Of a stretch of 37,573 nt of DNA, positions 1 through 8,864 are shown in pieces. Where the stretch lies: positions 1 to 37,573 of the forward strand of contig JAEUVR010000367.1 in assembly GCA_016786785.1 (NCBI GenBank), read 5' to 3'. The position numbers were made by a program, and so were the translations under genes. This stretch comes from Chitinophagaceae bacterium (lineage in GTDB: Bacteria; Bacteroidota; Bacteroidia; Chitinophagales; Chitinophagaceae). The notes beneath the pieces are model-generated. The model was not told where the DNA came from and did not search any database. It worked only from the letters and a program-made list of their open reading frames with translations. Each line of letters opens with the position of its first letter. The first letter of the stretch is position 1.

Positions 1-1
1 C

Positions 2-2245
2 GACTGGACAAGGATGTATTATAAGGATAATGCTGTCTATCAAAAACACAATATCAGCGTCAGTGGAGGAGATAAAAAGAACCAGTACTATGTTAACGCC
101 GGAATATTTGATCAACCGGGATTGTATAGCTGGGGAGACGATGGGTACAAACGGTATAACGTACTGGCAAACCTGAATTCGCAGGTAGCCGATTGGATAT
201 CTTTTAATTTCGGCGCCAAATACGGGAAGGCCAAAACAAACGCTCCGATCGGAATGGTCGGATTGGAAAGAACCTATACCTGGTCGCAGTTTATCGATTT
301 CTGGCCAACCATGCCCATGTACAATATAGACGGATCGGTAGCCAATCCCCTGGTGCTCGTATTGGAGCAGGGAGGCAGGATCATTACCGAAAACAACGAC
401 CTATGGCTCAATATCGGCGCTGAAATAGAGCCGGTAAAGGGATGGAAAACCAACCTTTACTATCGCTACAACAACAGGTGGGGATCTTCTGATCGCAACC
501 CCAAACCTGTGCCCGTGCCCATCCCCAATGGCACGATGGGAAATATTGGCGAAGCCGCCACCGGTCTCATGTCTACCCTCAATCAGGGGAATTATTATCA
601 ACTCGGCGCCTTTACCTCCTATGAAAAACAACTCGGCGACCATTATTTTAAGGCGCTTGTTGGCTATGAGCAGGATAAAGATTATAAACGGGCCTTAATT
701 GGTTCCAAGATGAACCTTATTACTGAGCAGGTTCCCTCTATGAGTACTGCAACAGGGGATGTTAGGTTAAGGGATGAAATATCGCACTGGTCTACTGAAG
801 GAGTATTCGGCCGTTTAAATTATAACTACAACGAAAAATACCTCTTTGAGTTTAGCGCCCGCTATGATGGTTCTTCCAGGTTTGCGCCTGGGTCCAGGTG
901 GGGATTTTTCCCATCGGCTTCCGTAGGCTATAATATTGCTAAGGAGAATTTCTGGGCGCCTCTTGAATCTTATATCAATACATTCAAAATAAGAGGTTCC
1001 TATGGTTCACTGGGTAATCAGAGAACGCTAAATTATCTTTACTTACCTACTATGCCCGTACAGTATAGACTAAATTCAGATAATTATGCTAACCCCGGAT
1101 ATATTATCGGCAACGAGGTTCCGCTGTATGCGTTAATGCCCAATATCGTTACCGATGGACTGACCTGGGAAACCATTACTACCCTGGATTTGGGACTCGA
1201 TGCCGGCTTTTTAAACAACCGCCTGAACCTGACCTTCGACTGGTACAACAGGGTTACTTCCGATATGATGGGCGTTGTTCTGGAATTGCCTTCCTTACTG
1301 GGAACCGCCGTTCCATGGGCAAATAATGCTACACTATCAACAAAGGGTCTTGAATTATCGCTTGCCTGGCAGGACAGGTTAAATTCTAATTTCTCTTATG
1401 ATGCCCGGCTAACGATAGGCCGTTCGAGAACCGTTATCACGGATTACCTGGCAGAGGCGGTTAATATCAATGGCTGGTATAAAGGAAAAGTATATGGCGA
1501 GATATGGGGACTTACCACCGACAGGATCATGCAGGATAAGGATGAAAGTATGCCTGATCAGTCTGCTTATCATGCCAAATGGGGCCCAGGGGATATCATT
1601 TATAAGGACCTGAATGGAGATGGCGTGATCGACGAAGGCAGCAGGACCCTTAATGACCATGGCGATCTTTCCGTCATTGCCAATACCACGCCTAAGTTTA
1701 ACTATGGTATAATGGCGGGATTCAGATGGAAAAACCTCGACTTTAATATGTTCTGGCAGGGCATCGGCAAGCGGGACTTTTTACCGAATACTTATTCGGA
1801 GTATTTCTGGGGTTTAATGAATGCGCCGAACAATTCAGGTATTTTTAAGGGAGGAAAAATGTTAGATTATTGGAGACCCGCCGATGAAACCAATATATTC
1901 GGCCCCAATACTGATTCCTACTTTCCTAGGCCTTATTTCTCCGCTGAGCGTAATAAAAACATCAGGGACCAGAGTCGATATGTGTTAAATGCCGCTTACC
2001 TAAGGCTAAAGAATCTACAGGTAGGTTATACTATTCCATCCAAAACGCTGCAGAGGGTTTTTATCAATCGCGCCCGGGTTTATTTTTCTGCGGAAAACCT
2101 GCTCACTTTCTCCAAACTACCGAAAATGTATGAGCCCGAAACCGTAGTGGCTTCAAGTACCAGGGAAGGTACAGGCGGGATAGATATGGGAGAGATCTAC
2201 CCGATCAACCAGATGTTTTCTTTTGGCGTCAACCTGACATTTTAG
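2..2245 (+). CDS. SusC/RagA-type TonB-dependent outer-membrane receptor, 3' part
   Basis: The 5' end lies outside the window: the frame is open from base 2, and the Met at base 14 is internal. About 747 residues are visible. They are the beta-barrel part of a SusC-like receptor, starting in the family's typical stretch that leads to 'ISVSGG' and ending in 'FSFGVNLTF', with the terminal Phe expected of an outer-membrane barrel. Family knowledge: SusC proteins import oligomers across the outer membrane using TonB energy, with a SusD lid. The susD gene follows after 24 bases, so the two form an operon. The plug and any N-terminal signalling domain are not visible, so it cannot be said whether a sigma/anti-sigma pair controls this receptor. 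Confidence 0.95.
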   Translation, partial: DWTRMYYKDNAVYQKHNISVSGGDKKNQYYVNAGIFDQPGLYSWGDDGYKRYNVLANLNSQVADWISFNFGAKYGKAKTNAPIGMVGLERTYTWSQFIDFWPTMPMYNIDGSVANPLVLVLEQGGRIITENNDLWLNIGAEIEPVKGWKTNLYYRYNNRWGSSDRNPKPVPVPIPNGTMGNIGEAATGLMSTLNQGNYYQLGAFTSYEKQLGDHYFKALVGYEQDKDYKRALIGSKMNLITEQVPSMSTATGDVRLRDEISHWSTEGVFGRLNYNYNEKYLFEFSARYDGSSRFAPGSRWGFFPSASVGYNIAKENFWAPLESYINTFKIRGSYGSLGNQRTLNYLYLPTMPVQYRLNSDNYANPGYIIGNEVPLYALMPNIVTDGLTWETITTLDLGLDAGFLNNRLNLTFDWYNRVTSDMMGVVLELPSLLGTAVPWANNATLSTKGLELSLAWQDRLNSNFSYDARLTIGRSRTVITDYLAEAVNINGWYKGKVYGEIWGLTTDRIMQDKDESMPDQSAYHAKWGPGDIIYKDLNGDGVIDEGSRTLNDHGDLSVIANTTPKFNYGIMAGFRWKNLDFNMFWQGIGKRDFLPNTYSEYFWGLMNAPNNSGIFKGGKMLDYWRPADETNIFGPNTDSYFPRPYFSAERNKNIRDQSRYVLNAAYLRLKNLQVGYTIPSKTLQRVFINRARVYFSAENLLTFSKLPKMYEPETVVASSTREGTGGIDMGEIYPINQMFSFGVNLTF

Positions 2246-2269
2246 AAAAAACTCAAAATTTTAGCGCTC

Positions 2270-3985
2270 ATGAACACAGTAAAATATATATTGTTTATTT
2301 TTCTTACAGGCTCGCTATTTACGGCATGTCAGAAGGATTTTCTTAATAGATATCCCCTCGATCAGGTAACAGAACCGGTGTTTTTTAAATCGGCCAATGA
2401 TCTCAAGATTTATGTTAATCAATATTATGACAGGAGTAATTTCCCGATTTCAGGAAATAATGCAGGCGACCTGGAAGCAGATGTTTATATTCTTGAGACC
2501 TCTGTCAACCAAAGATTACAAGGAACAAGAACAGCTTTTAATAACGCTCCTTCGTTAAATTATGCGGGAGTGAGATCCACTAATTATTTTATAGAGAACT
2601 ATTATAAATGTGAAGAGGACTTTGGAAAATATAAGCAATATGTAGGCGAAGCTTTTTTCTTCCGCGCCTTCTTTTATTTTAACCTGCTGAAGAGCTTTGG
2701 GGGAGTGCCCTGGGTGGATAAAGTGCTTGGCACCAGCTCTCCGGAGCTATACACGGCAAGATCTCCGAGAAATGTCATAGCCGATCATATCATCCAGGAC
2801 CTTGATTCCGCCGCATTGTATCTTACGGCAGACAAAACAGACGGCGCTTCCAGGATCAACAGATGGATAGCGTTGTTAATGCAATCCCGGGTGGCTTTAT
2901 ATGAAGGCAGCTGGGAAAAATATCACCAGGGAACCGCATTCGGCGTGGCTTCCGCGGATCCTGCAAAATACTTTACAAAGGCGGCTTCCGCGGCAAGCGA
3001 AATCATGGGTTCGGGCTTGTATGATATTTACGCTACAGGCAATCCTGGTAATGATTATTTTGATCTTTTCGGTTTGCGCGATTATTCGACTAATAAGGAA
3101 GTGATGTTCTGGACAAAAATGAACCTGGCCCTGAATATCCATAGCCATAGCAAGCTGTATCGTTTTGAAACCCCTCAGGGATACGGAATGACCAAGGGAC
3201 TGGCCGACTCTTATTTGTGTTCGGATGGAAAGCCAATCGCCGGCAATGCATTGTTCCAGGGATATGATAATATACTAACAGAAACAACAAACCGGGATCC
3301 TCGATTCAGCCAGACGGTTTTTACCCCCGACGTCGCCTGGAAGATCAACACGAATGGAACAACGCAGTACTGGCAGGAAGCCTATGATCTCCTCTATTCC
3401 AATGGCACATTTTCCCCCGCAACCGGCTATGTTCGTCGCAAGGACTATAACCCAATAATGGCTTACCACCACCTGAATTTTGAAGAAACGCCGTCTATAC
3501 AATACCGGTATGCGGAAGTATTGCTGAATTATGTGGAAGCCAGGGCCGAATTGGGGCAGGTTACCCAGGGCGATATTGATCTTACCATTAAAAAATTAAG
3601 AGACAGGGTAGGGATGCCTAACCTGGATATGAACAATATCGCTACTGATCCTAACTGGGAGTTTCCTGCATTATCGCCCCTCATTAATGAGATCAGGAGA
3701 GAGCGCAAGGTTGAACTGGTTTTAGAAAATCTTCGCTGGCCTGATATTGCCCGCTGGGCCGCCGCCGATGAACTGATCGTAGGCAAAAGACCTATGGGCG
3801 CCAAGGCTTCCCAGTTTGCGATTACGCCGAATTTTCCGACCGATGCAAACGGTTTTATTGATGTGTTTAAAAACGCGCTGCCTGATGGGTACGGTTTCAA
3901 ATTGGACCGGGACTACCTGGATCCGCTTCCGCAATCACAGCTTATCCTAAACGAAAACCTGACGCAGAACCCGGGATGGGAATAA
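2270..3985 (+). CDS. SusD/RagB-type nutrient-binding outer-membrane lipoprotein
   Basis: This is a 571-residue protein with a lipoprotein signal peptide (lipobox LFTAC, lipidated Cys20). Its N-terminal half resembles SusD-like domains, with 'QKDFLNRYPLDQ' after the Cys and 'AFFFRAFFYFNLLKSFGGVPW'-type TPR helices around residue 130. The C-terminal part carries RagB/SusD signatures such as 'RYAEVLLNYVEARAELG' and 'NEIRRERKVELVLE', and it ends in the usual 'LTQNPGW'. SusD proteins bind the substrate at the cell surface and close over the SusC barrel. It is the partner of the receptor immediately upstream. The ATG at 2270 is the only start consistent with the signal peptide. The strong hairpin at 4052-4088 probably ends this transcript. 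Confidence 0.95.
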   Translation: MNTVKYILFIFLTGSLFTACQKDFLNRYPLDQVTEPVFFKSANDLKIYVNQYYDRSNFPISGNNAGDLEADVYILETSVNQRLQGTRTAFNNAPSLNYAGVRSTNYFIENYYKCEEDFGKYKQYVGEAFFFRAFFYFNLLKSFGGVPWVDKVLGTSSPELYTARSPRNVIADHIIQDLDSAALYLTADKTDGASRINRWIALLMQSRVALYEGSWEKYHQGTAFGVASADPAKYFTKAASAASEIMGSGLYDIYATGNPGNDYFDLFGLRDYSTNKEVMFWTKMNLALNIHSHSKLYRFETPQGYGMTKGLADSYLCSDGKPIAGNALFQGYDNILTETTNRDPRFSQTVFTPDVAWKINTNGTTQYWQEAYDLLYSNGTFSPATGYVRRKDYNPIMAYHHLNFEETPSIQYRYAEVLLNYVEARAELGQVTQGDIDLTIKKLRDRVGMPNLDMNNIATDPNWEFPALSPLINEIRRERKVELVLENLRWPDIARWAAADELIVGKRPMGAKASQFAITPNFPTDANGFIDVFKNALPDGYGFKLDRDYLDPLPQSQLILNENLTQNPGWE

Positions 3986-4051
3986 CAACCTGGTGATTAT
4001 AGGCATCAACGATGCTCGAATCCTGCGACAGCAGGTCCAAAATAAAAATTG

Positions 4052-4088
4052 AATAGGCCGCCTTAAAAGCATAAGGCGGCCTATTTTT
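4052..4088 (+). terminator. Rho-independent terminator after susC-susD
   Basis: A perfect stem of about 12-14 bp (ATAGGCCGCCTT at 4053-4064 pairs with AAGGCGGCCTAT at 4073-4084) encloses a loop of 6-8 nt and is followed by a run of T (4084-4088). It lies 67 bases after the susD stop codon, so the lipoprotein gene at 4306 probably has its own promoter. Confidence 0.85.
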
Positions 4089-4238
4089 GTGCCCCAGGTA
4101 TGGCGATAAACTATACAGCGTAAGCCTGTTCATGGAGCGTATGTAATCGCCAACCCTTAGTAACAATCAGCTTGTTTTGTTGGTCGACAAATGGCTGTCG
4201 TACCAGTAGACAGGAGGTTGACGACAGCTAAGCGCATA

Positions 4239-4270
4239 TTTGCAAGCATAAGATTTTTTCTTCATATTTG
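4239..4270 (+). promoter_or_regulatory. Possible Bacteroidota sigma-ABfr-type promoter
   Basis: TTTG at 4239-4242 is followed after 20 bases by CATATTTG at 4263-4270. This is close to the Bacteroidota consensus (TTTG about 20 bases upstream of TAnnTTTG) with one mismatch in the -7 element. It lies about 35 bases before the ATG at 4306. The 9-mer CATATTTGC occurs twice here (from 4235 and from 4263). Pattern match only. Confidence 0.4.
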
Positions 4271-4305
4271 CTAAAAACATCTAACCATACGCTAAACTTT
4301 ATTCT

Positions 4306-5043
4306 ATGAAATTGATGCTATCCATTGTATGCTTTTTAATTATTTTTAGCAGCGGTCTTTCCAGTTGTATAAAGGAGCAAACGCCGGGGCCAAGAGCCTC
4401 CGATACGTTAACGCTTTATTTGCGTCCGGGACCAAATGATGGTCGGGACGTTATTGTTAGTTCTTATGATGATGACGGCGGCGCTTACGGAAACGTTAAT
4501 AATATGCATAATCCGGATTTATCGGCCACAAGATGGACATTCAATTCGGTAGGAGCAGGCCTGGGAACATTTAGATCTTATATTAAATTCTCCGCGCTAT
4601 ACGGACTTCCTGATAAGGCTATAATCCAGTCGGCGAAACTTTCGCTGTTTGGCGTGAGTGTTGGCGATGCCGCTCCTCAAGGCAATTCCTATTATCCCGG
4701 ATCGCCTTACTACTCTTATGGCGACAACAAATCTTGGTTAAAAAGGGTGATAGAGAATTGGAATGAAAGAACCATAACATGGAATAACAAACCAGCCACT
4801 ACAGACGAAAATCAGGTGGAAGTGCCAGCAAGTACATCCCAATTTAATTCAGATGCTATTGATCTTGACGTAACAAAACTTGTTCAGGATATGTTAGACG
4901 ATGGCAAGAAGACAGCCGGTTTCTGCTTGCAGTTACAAAATGAACAGATATATCGATCTGTTAATTTTGCAAGCAGCAGATATGCTGATCCTGCTAAACG
5001 TCCGACGTTGATTGTAAAGTATACTTTAGGAGAACCCGAGTAA
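4306..5043 (+). CDS. DNRLRE-domain (CBM96-like) lipoprotein
   Basis: This is a 245-residue lipoprotein (lipobox LSSC, Cys21). The mature protein is almost entirely one DNRLRE-type beta-sandwich. Visible signs are the early 'TLYLRPGPNDGRD', the 'SYIKFSALYGLP...IQSAKLSLF' strand pair, 'WNERTITWNNKP' near residue 150, the 'IDLDVTKLVQDML' segment, and the closing 'RPTLIVKY'. Family knowledge: DNRLRE domains are found on secreted or surface proteins, and a branch classed as CBM96 binds alginate-type polysaccharide. No catalytic motif is seen, so a surface glycan-binding or structural role is inferred. The gene stands between the susCD pair and a surface hydrolase, which fits an accessory binding protein of the same locus. 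The ligand cannot be read from the sequence. Confidence 0.8.
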   Translation: MKLMLSIVCFLIIFSSGLSSCIKEQTPGPRASDTLTLYLRPGPNDGRDVIVSSYDDDGGAYGNVNNMHNPDLSATRWTFNSVGAGLGTFRSYIKFSALYGLPDKAIIQSAKLSLFGVSVGDAAPQGNSYYPGSPYYSYGDNKSWLKRVIENWNERTITWNNKPATTDENQVEVPASTSQFNSDAIDLDVTKLVQDMLDDGKKTAGFCLQLQNEQIYRSVNFASSRYADPAKRPTLIVKYTLGEPE

Positions 5044-5510
5044 TACGTTCTAACACATCTAAGTAAATACCGGTACGGAGTATTGTCATTTTTATTGGAG
5101 ATTGATATACGATTCTTATAAACAGCTGTAAATACTATCCCATTCTATCCCCGGCCATGCAACCTGCTTGCCGCTTTAAAGCGAGTCATTGCCAGCCCAG
5201 ATTTATTTGGACGATCTGCCAAAATAGGCTAATTTGGCAGATATAAGGGATTGATACGAAGCCCCAACCTCATCTATATTATTAATTATATTATTGATTC
5301 CTTAGTCTATTCCTATTAAACCCATAATCGCTGGATCCTTATATCCGACTGAATAGCCTTCCTTTTCTTATCCTTGATTTCATTCAGTTAAATTTTTAAC
5401 CCGTTTAGTATATGTCAACGCCTTCCCCTGCTGCGCCTTTTAGGAATAGGCCAAGCCGTATGTGCGTATTATATTTTATTTCTCCCTTTGTTACCATGAT
5501 CCGGCAGAAG
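5044..5510. other. Intergenic region with one perfect inverted repeat
   Basis: About 450 AT-rich bases have no convincing gene. The main feature is a perfect 10-bp inverted repeat at 5214-5242. The last 100 bases could code for an N-terminal extension of the next protein, because an in-frame ATG occurs at 5412. I treat that part as leader, since the lipoprotein signal peptide begins only at 5511 (or 5496). Confidence 0.5.
5214..5242. repeat. Perfect inverted repeat (hairpin or operator)
   Basis: ATCTGCCAAA (5214-5223) is mirrored by TTTGGCAGAT (5233-5242) across a 9-nt spacer. There is no T-run on either strand, so it is not a standard intrinsic terminator. It could be an operator for a dimeric regulator or an RNA stem. 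It lies about 170 bases after the DNRLRE gene and about 270 bases before the hydrolase start. Confidence 0.6.
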
Positions 5511-7415
5511 ATGTTCTGCCGCTTTAAAACCCTGCTGCTATCGTTGCTGTTCCTGTTGCCTTTCGGCGCTTGCCAAAAAGCAGTAGATAGCAGTCAGTTG
5601 CCGGAGTCCGAAACGCAGACAAAAAAGGACGCGCCTGCTGCAGTATTAAGGGAATACAGCATTTCTCCGGTTGCCACCGATCCGGCTATCAATAGCTTTC
5701 TTGCCGCTCATTTTGTTTCGGTAAACGAAGGAGCTGCGTTGAAAAATACCCTCTTCCTCTTTATTCCCGGCACTTACCGCGTACCGGCTGAATCAAAGGG
5801 CATAGAACGGAAAGCCGCAAGCCTGGGATACCATACCATCGGGCTTAGCTACCCCAATGAGGTTGCCGGCAACCCGCTGTGCAAAGAAACGGACGATATC
5901 ACCTGCCATCGTCGCGCCCGGCTGGAAACCATTGACGGGATCGACCGTCATCCCTCTGTTAATGTTGATCCTGCCAACTCCATCCTCAACAGGCTAACCA
6001 AACTTTTGTTGTACCTGGAAAGAACCTATCCTGCTCAAAACTGGGGGCAGTTTCTTTCCTCGGGCGACGTAAATTGGAGTAAAGTGATCGTCTGCGGCCA
6101 TTCACAGGGCGCAGCGCTGGCAGGAGTGATCGGTAAAACATACCCTATAAAAAAAGTGATCATGCTGTCCATGATCGACTTTCTATCCAGCGGCAGAATA
6201 CCTGACTGGGAAACGATGCCTGCCAATAAAGAGAAATTTTTCGCGCTGACCAATACAAAGGATGAATTGGTTCCCTATGATAAGGTAACGACCGGATGGA
6301 ATGCTATGGGCATGAGCAGCTATGGCCCGATTGTAAATGTCGGCGAAACAACGCCTCCTTACCAGTCTACCCATACCTTAATCACTACTGTTGATCCTTC
6401 AACCACGCTAATCGATAAATATCATAATGGGACGGCCATTGATACGTACATACCTATGGATGCCAACGGAAAATACATTTATGACCAGACATGGGAATAC
6501 CTTATTGACGCAGAGGGGACGGTCCCGCCAGGCAATCAGCCGCCCATAGCGAATGCCGGCGCCGACCAGACGATTCCGCTTTCCTGGAATTATAACCCCA
6601 CACTGAACGGAACGCCCTCAAAAGACCCAGACGGATGGATAGCTTCCTTTTCCTGGAGCAAGGTCAGCGGACCTTCTTCCTATACCATTGTTTCTCCCAA
6701 TGCAGGGCAAACAAAGGTCAATGATCTTGTTGCAGGAACCTATGTGTTCCGCCTGGCCGTTACCGATAACAAAGGCGCTACAGGAACAGATGATGTACAG
6801 ATAACCATGACCGGCGAATCCACTCCTCCTTCGAACCAGCCCCCGGTTGCCAATGCCGGCGCCGACCAGACGATTCCGCTTGCCTGGAATTATAATCCCA
6901 CGCTGAATGGGACCCCCTCAAAGGACCCCGACGGATGGATAGCTTCCTTTTCCTGGAGCAAAATCAGCGGACCTTCTTCCTATACCATCGTTTCTCCCAA
7001 TGCAGGACAAACAAAGATCAACGATCTGGTTGCGGGAACTTATGTGTTCCGCCTGACCGTTACCGATAATAAGGGCGCTACAGGAACAGATGATGTGCAG
7101 ATAACCATAACAGGCGAATCTACTCCTCCCTCGAATCAGCCTCCGATAGCCAATGCCGGGGCAGACCTGGAGATTCCGCTTTCCTGGAATTACAGCCCCA
7201 CGCTGAACGGAACGCCCTCAAAAGACCCCGACGGATGGATAGCTTCCTTTTCCTGGAGCAAGGTCAGCGGACCTTCTTCCTATACCATCGTTTCTCCCAA
7301 TGCAGGGCAAACAAAGGTCAATGATCTTGCTGCAGGAACCTATGTATTCCGCCTGACCGTTACCGATAACAAAGGCGCTACAGGAACAGATGATATAACC
7401 GTACGGATGTATTAG
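5511..7415 (+). CDS. Surface alpha/beta-hydrolase lipoprotein with three PKD-like repeats
   Basis: With the start at 5511 the protein has 634 residues and a clean lipoprotein signal peptide (lipobox FGAC, Cys21). ATGs at 5496 and 5412 are alternatives and would add 5 or 33 residues. Residues of about 60-320 form an alpha/beta hydrolase: nucleophile elbow GHSQG with Ser198, probable acid Asp251 in 'NTKDELVP', and probable His288 in 'STHTL'. The fold resembles BPSS1187-type proteins, but that name is tentative. From about residue 342 to the end there are three PKD/REJ-like beta-sandwich repeats of 100 residues, each starting at 'NQPPxANAGAD'. A surface esterase or lipase-like role with repeat spacers is inferred from the locus. 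The substrate is unknown. Confidence 0.8.
   Translation: MFCRFKTLLLSLLFLLPFGACQKAVDSSQLPESETQTKKDAPAAVLREYSISPVATDPAINSFLAAHFVSVNEGAALKNTLFLFIPGTYRVPAESKGIERKAASLGYHTIGLSYPNEVAGNPLCKETDDITCHRRARLETIDGIDRHPSVNVDPANSILNRLTKLLLYLERTYPAQNWGQFLSSGDVNWSKVIVCGHSQGAALAGVIGKTYPIKKVIMLSMIDFLSSGRIPDWETMPANKEKFFALTNTKDELVPYDKVTTGWNAMGMSSYGPIVNVGETTPPYQSTHTLITTVDPSTTLIDKYHNGTAIDTYIPMDANGKYIYDQTWEYLIDAEGTVPPGNQPPIANAGADQTIPLSWNYNPTLNGTPSKDPDGWIASFSWSKVSGPSSYTIVSPNAGQTKVNDLVAGTYVFRLAVTDNKGATGTDDVQITMTGESTPPSNQPPVANAGADQTIPLAWNYNPTLNGTPSKDPDGWIASFSWSKISGPSSYTIVSPNAGQTKINDLVAGTYVFRLTVTDNKGATGTDDVQITITGESTPPSNQPPIANAGADLEIPLSWNYSPTLNGTPSKDPDGWIASFSWSKVSGPSSYTIVSPNAGQTKVNDLAAGTYVFRLTVTDNKGATGTDDITVRMY
6535..7415 (+). 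repeat. Three in-frame 300-bp tandem repeats coding PKD-like domains
   Basis: Units begin near 6535, 6835 and 7135, with a period of exactly 300 bases (100 codons); the third unit is cut short by the stop codon. Most blocks are almost identical between units. For example, the bases around 6661-6720, 6961-7020 and 7261-7320 differ at only a few positions, and units 1 and 3 are closest there. This implies recent duplication or continuing homogenisation. Confidence 0.95.
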
Positions 7416-7634
7416 AAGAGAAGTAGGCAACCGATAACGTTCCCGGACTTTTATAGCTAGAGTTTTCCGGTAGCCTTTGATTTATTCGCTATTTTCAGTA
7501 TATCATTTAGACTGGCGATAGATTACGTCATCAGACTCTTTAGCATAGGCGTTTTACGCTTGCGGCAAACCCAATTTTAACGCGCCGGCCCAAGACTGAT
7601 AGTACAGAAGATTTGTAAATAAAATAAGCGCAAT

Positions 7635-8834
7635 ATGAAAAACAACAGACTAGCTTTGCCATTTGTTTGGGCTTTAGTTTTTTCCTTTCAATTTAGTTTT
7701 TCCCAGGGATCCGCTGATGCAAAAACGGATACCATGCTTTGCGTAGGCGCCTACTGGACAGAAGACCAGGGTAAGCTTTTTCTGGAACAGATGCGATCTT
7801 CCTATACTACCGCAAACGCCTGGAAAAGCAGGGCCAAGGAGATTCGTAAACATATTTTAACCGGCGCCGGCCTGGAGAAATTTCCTAAGAAAACACCGCT
7901 CAATCCCATTTTTGGCGATACGCGCGTATATGATGGATACCAGGTGCAAAACGTGGCTTTTGAAAGCTTGCCAGGCGTATTTGTTACCGGAAGCCTGTAT
8001 ACCCCTGCAGGCTATATTAAGGGTAAGAAGCTTCCCGCAATCATCAGCGTGGAAGGCCATTGGTCTAAACCCGAAAACTATGGCCGTTACCGCGTAGAAG
8101 CGCAACAACGCCATGCGGCCATGGCCCGCATGGGCGCAGTGGTTTGGTCATATGATATGGTAGGTTATGGGCAGATGGCTGATTTCGGATGGACGCACAA
8201 TCACCCGCTGGCAGTAAGGCAACAACTTTGGAACAGCATACGCAGCGTGGATTTCCTGCTATCCCTCGGCGTTGATCCGAAAAGGATCGGTATGACCGGC
8301 GCCTCGGGAGGAGGCACTCAGACCTTTCTATTGACGGCGGTGGATGACCGTATCGCCGTTAGCGTTCCTGTAGTGATGGTTTCCGCTCATTTTTTTGGGG
8401 GATGTATATGCGAAAGCGGAATGCCTATTCATAAAGCAAATCATTACCAGACCAACAATGTAGAGATTGCCGCGCTTACCGCTCCGCGTCCTATGCTGCT
8501 GGTGTCAGTCGGCGGCGACTGGACAAAAAACACCCCGGAAGTAGAATACCCTCATCTGAAATATATATACGGCCTGCTGGGCAAACCTGAAATGGTTGAA
8601 AATGCTCATTTTCCCAAAGAATTTCATGGCTATGACAATAGCAAACGCGAAGCGGCCTATCCATTCCTGGCCAAACATCTTGGGTTGGATATAACCAAAG
8701 CCATGAACCCCGATGGAACGCTTAAAGAAGATGATATCATTATAGAAGATCAAAAAGCGCTTTATTCTTTTACGGAAAAGCGTCCCTTCCCATCCCGGGG
8801 AGTAAGGGGTAACGATAATGCGATTTGGAAATAA
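7635..8834 (+). CDS. Secreted alpha/beta hydrolase, acetyl-xylan-esterase-like (Abhydrolase_7/AXE1 type)
   Basis: This is a 399-residue protein with an N-terminal signal peptide (hydrophobic to about residue 23, ending 'FSFSQ'). It is a single alpha/beta-hydrolase domain. 'EGHWSKPE' follows an early strand as an oxyanion-type loop, the nucleophile elbow is GASGGG with Ser224, and 'APRPMLL' precedes a Gly-Gly-Asp that may carry the acid. 'EFHGYD' supplies the likely His331. A C-x-C-E motif (Cys257, Cys259, Glu260) sits after the strand that follows the nucleophile helix and is shared with the three downstream paralogues. The family includes putative esterases of plant-polysaccharide degraders. 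The gene begins a four-gene hydrolase array and matches the N-terminal half of the next three proteins. The leaving group is not predictable. Confidence 0.85.
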   Translation: MKNNRLALPFVWALVFSFQFSFSQGSADAKTDTMLCVGAYWTEDQGKLFLEQMRSSYTTANAWKSRAKEIRKHILTGAGLEKFPKKTPLNPIFGDTRVYDGYQVQNVAFESLPGVFVTGSLYTPAGYIKGKKLPAIISVEGHWSKPENYGRYRVEAQQRHAAMARMGAVVWSYDMVGYGQMADFGWTHNHPLAVRQQLWNSIRSVDFLLSLGVDPKRIGMTGASGGGTQTFLLTAVDDRIAVSVPVVMVSAHFFGGCICESGMPIHKANHYQTNNVEIAALTAPRPMLLVSVGGDWTKNTPEVEYPHLKYIYGLLGKPEMVENAHFPKEFHGYDNSKREAAYPFLAKHLGLDITKAMNPDGTLKEDDIIIEDQKALYSFTEKRPFPSRGVRGNDNAIWK

Positions 8835-8864
8835 TACTTTATAACAAAATTTAAGTTGACTACT

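Larger units (their letters stand above)
3986..4305. other. Intergenic region after susD
   Basis: This 320-base stretch has no credible gene. It holds a strong intrinsic terminator (4052-4088), a weaker inverted repeat (GCTGTCGT at 4194-4201 and ACGACAGC at 4221-4228), and a possible Bacteroidota promoter (4239-4270) for the next lipoprotein gene. The short - strand frame over 3942-4166 has no features of a protein and runs through the terminator. Confidence 0.6.

Noticed and set aside
6535-7415. CRISPR-like or satellite repeat array
   Set aside because: The units are 300 bases long, have no spacers, stay in frame and code PKD-like domains, so this is an intragenic protein repeat.
7426-7485. 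Possible terminator after the PKD hydrolase (GGCAACCG ... CGGTAGCC)
   Set aside because: The stem has a mismatch, a long loop and only a broken T-run, so it is too weak to annotate.
8856-8864. TTG starts for paralogue 1 (8856) and, likewise, paralogue 2 (10959)
   Set aside because: An ATG follows three codons later in each case (8865, 10968), directly before the signal peptide, and the extra residues add nothing to it.
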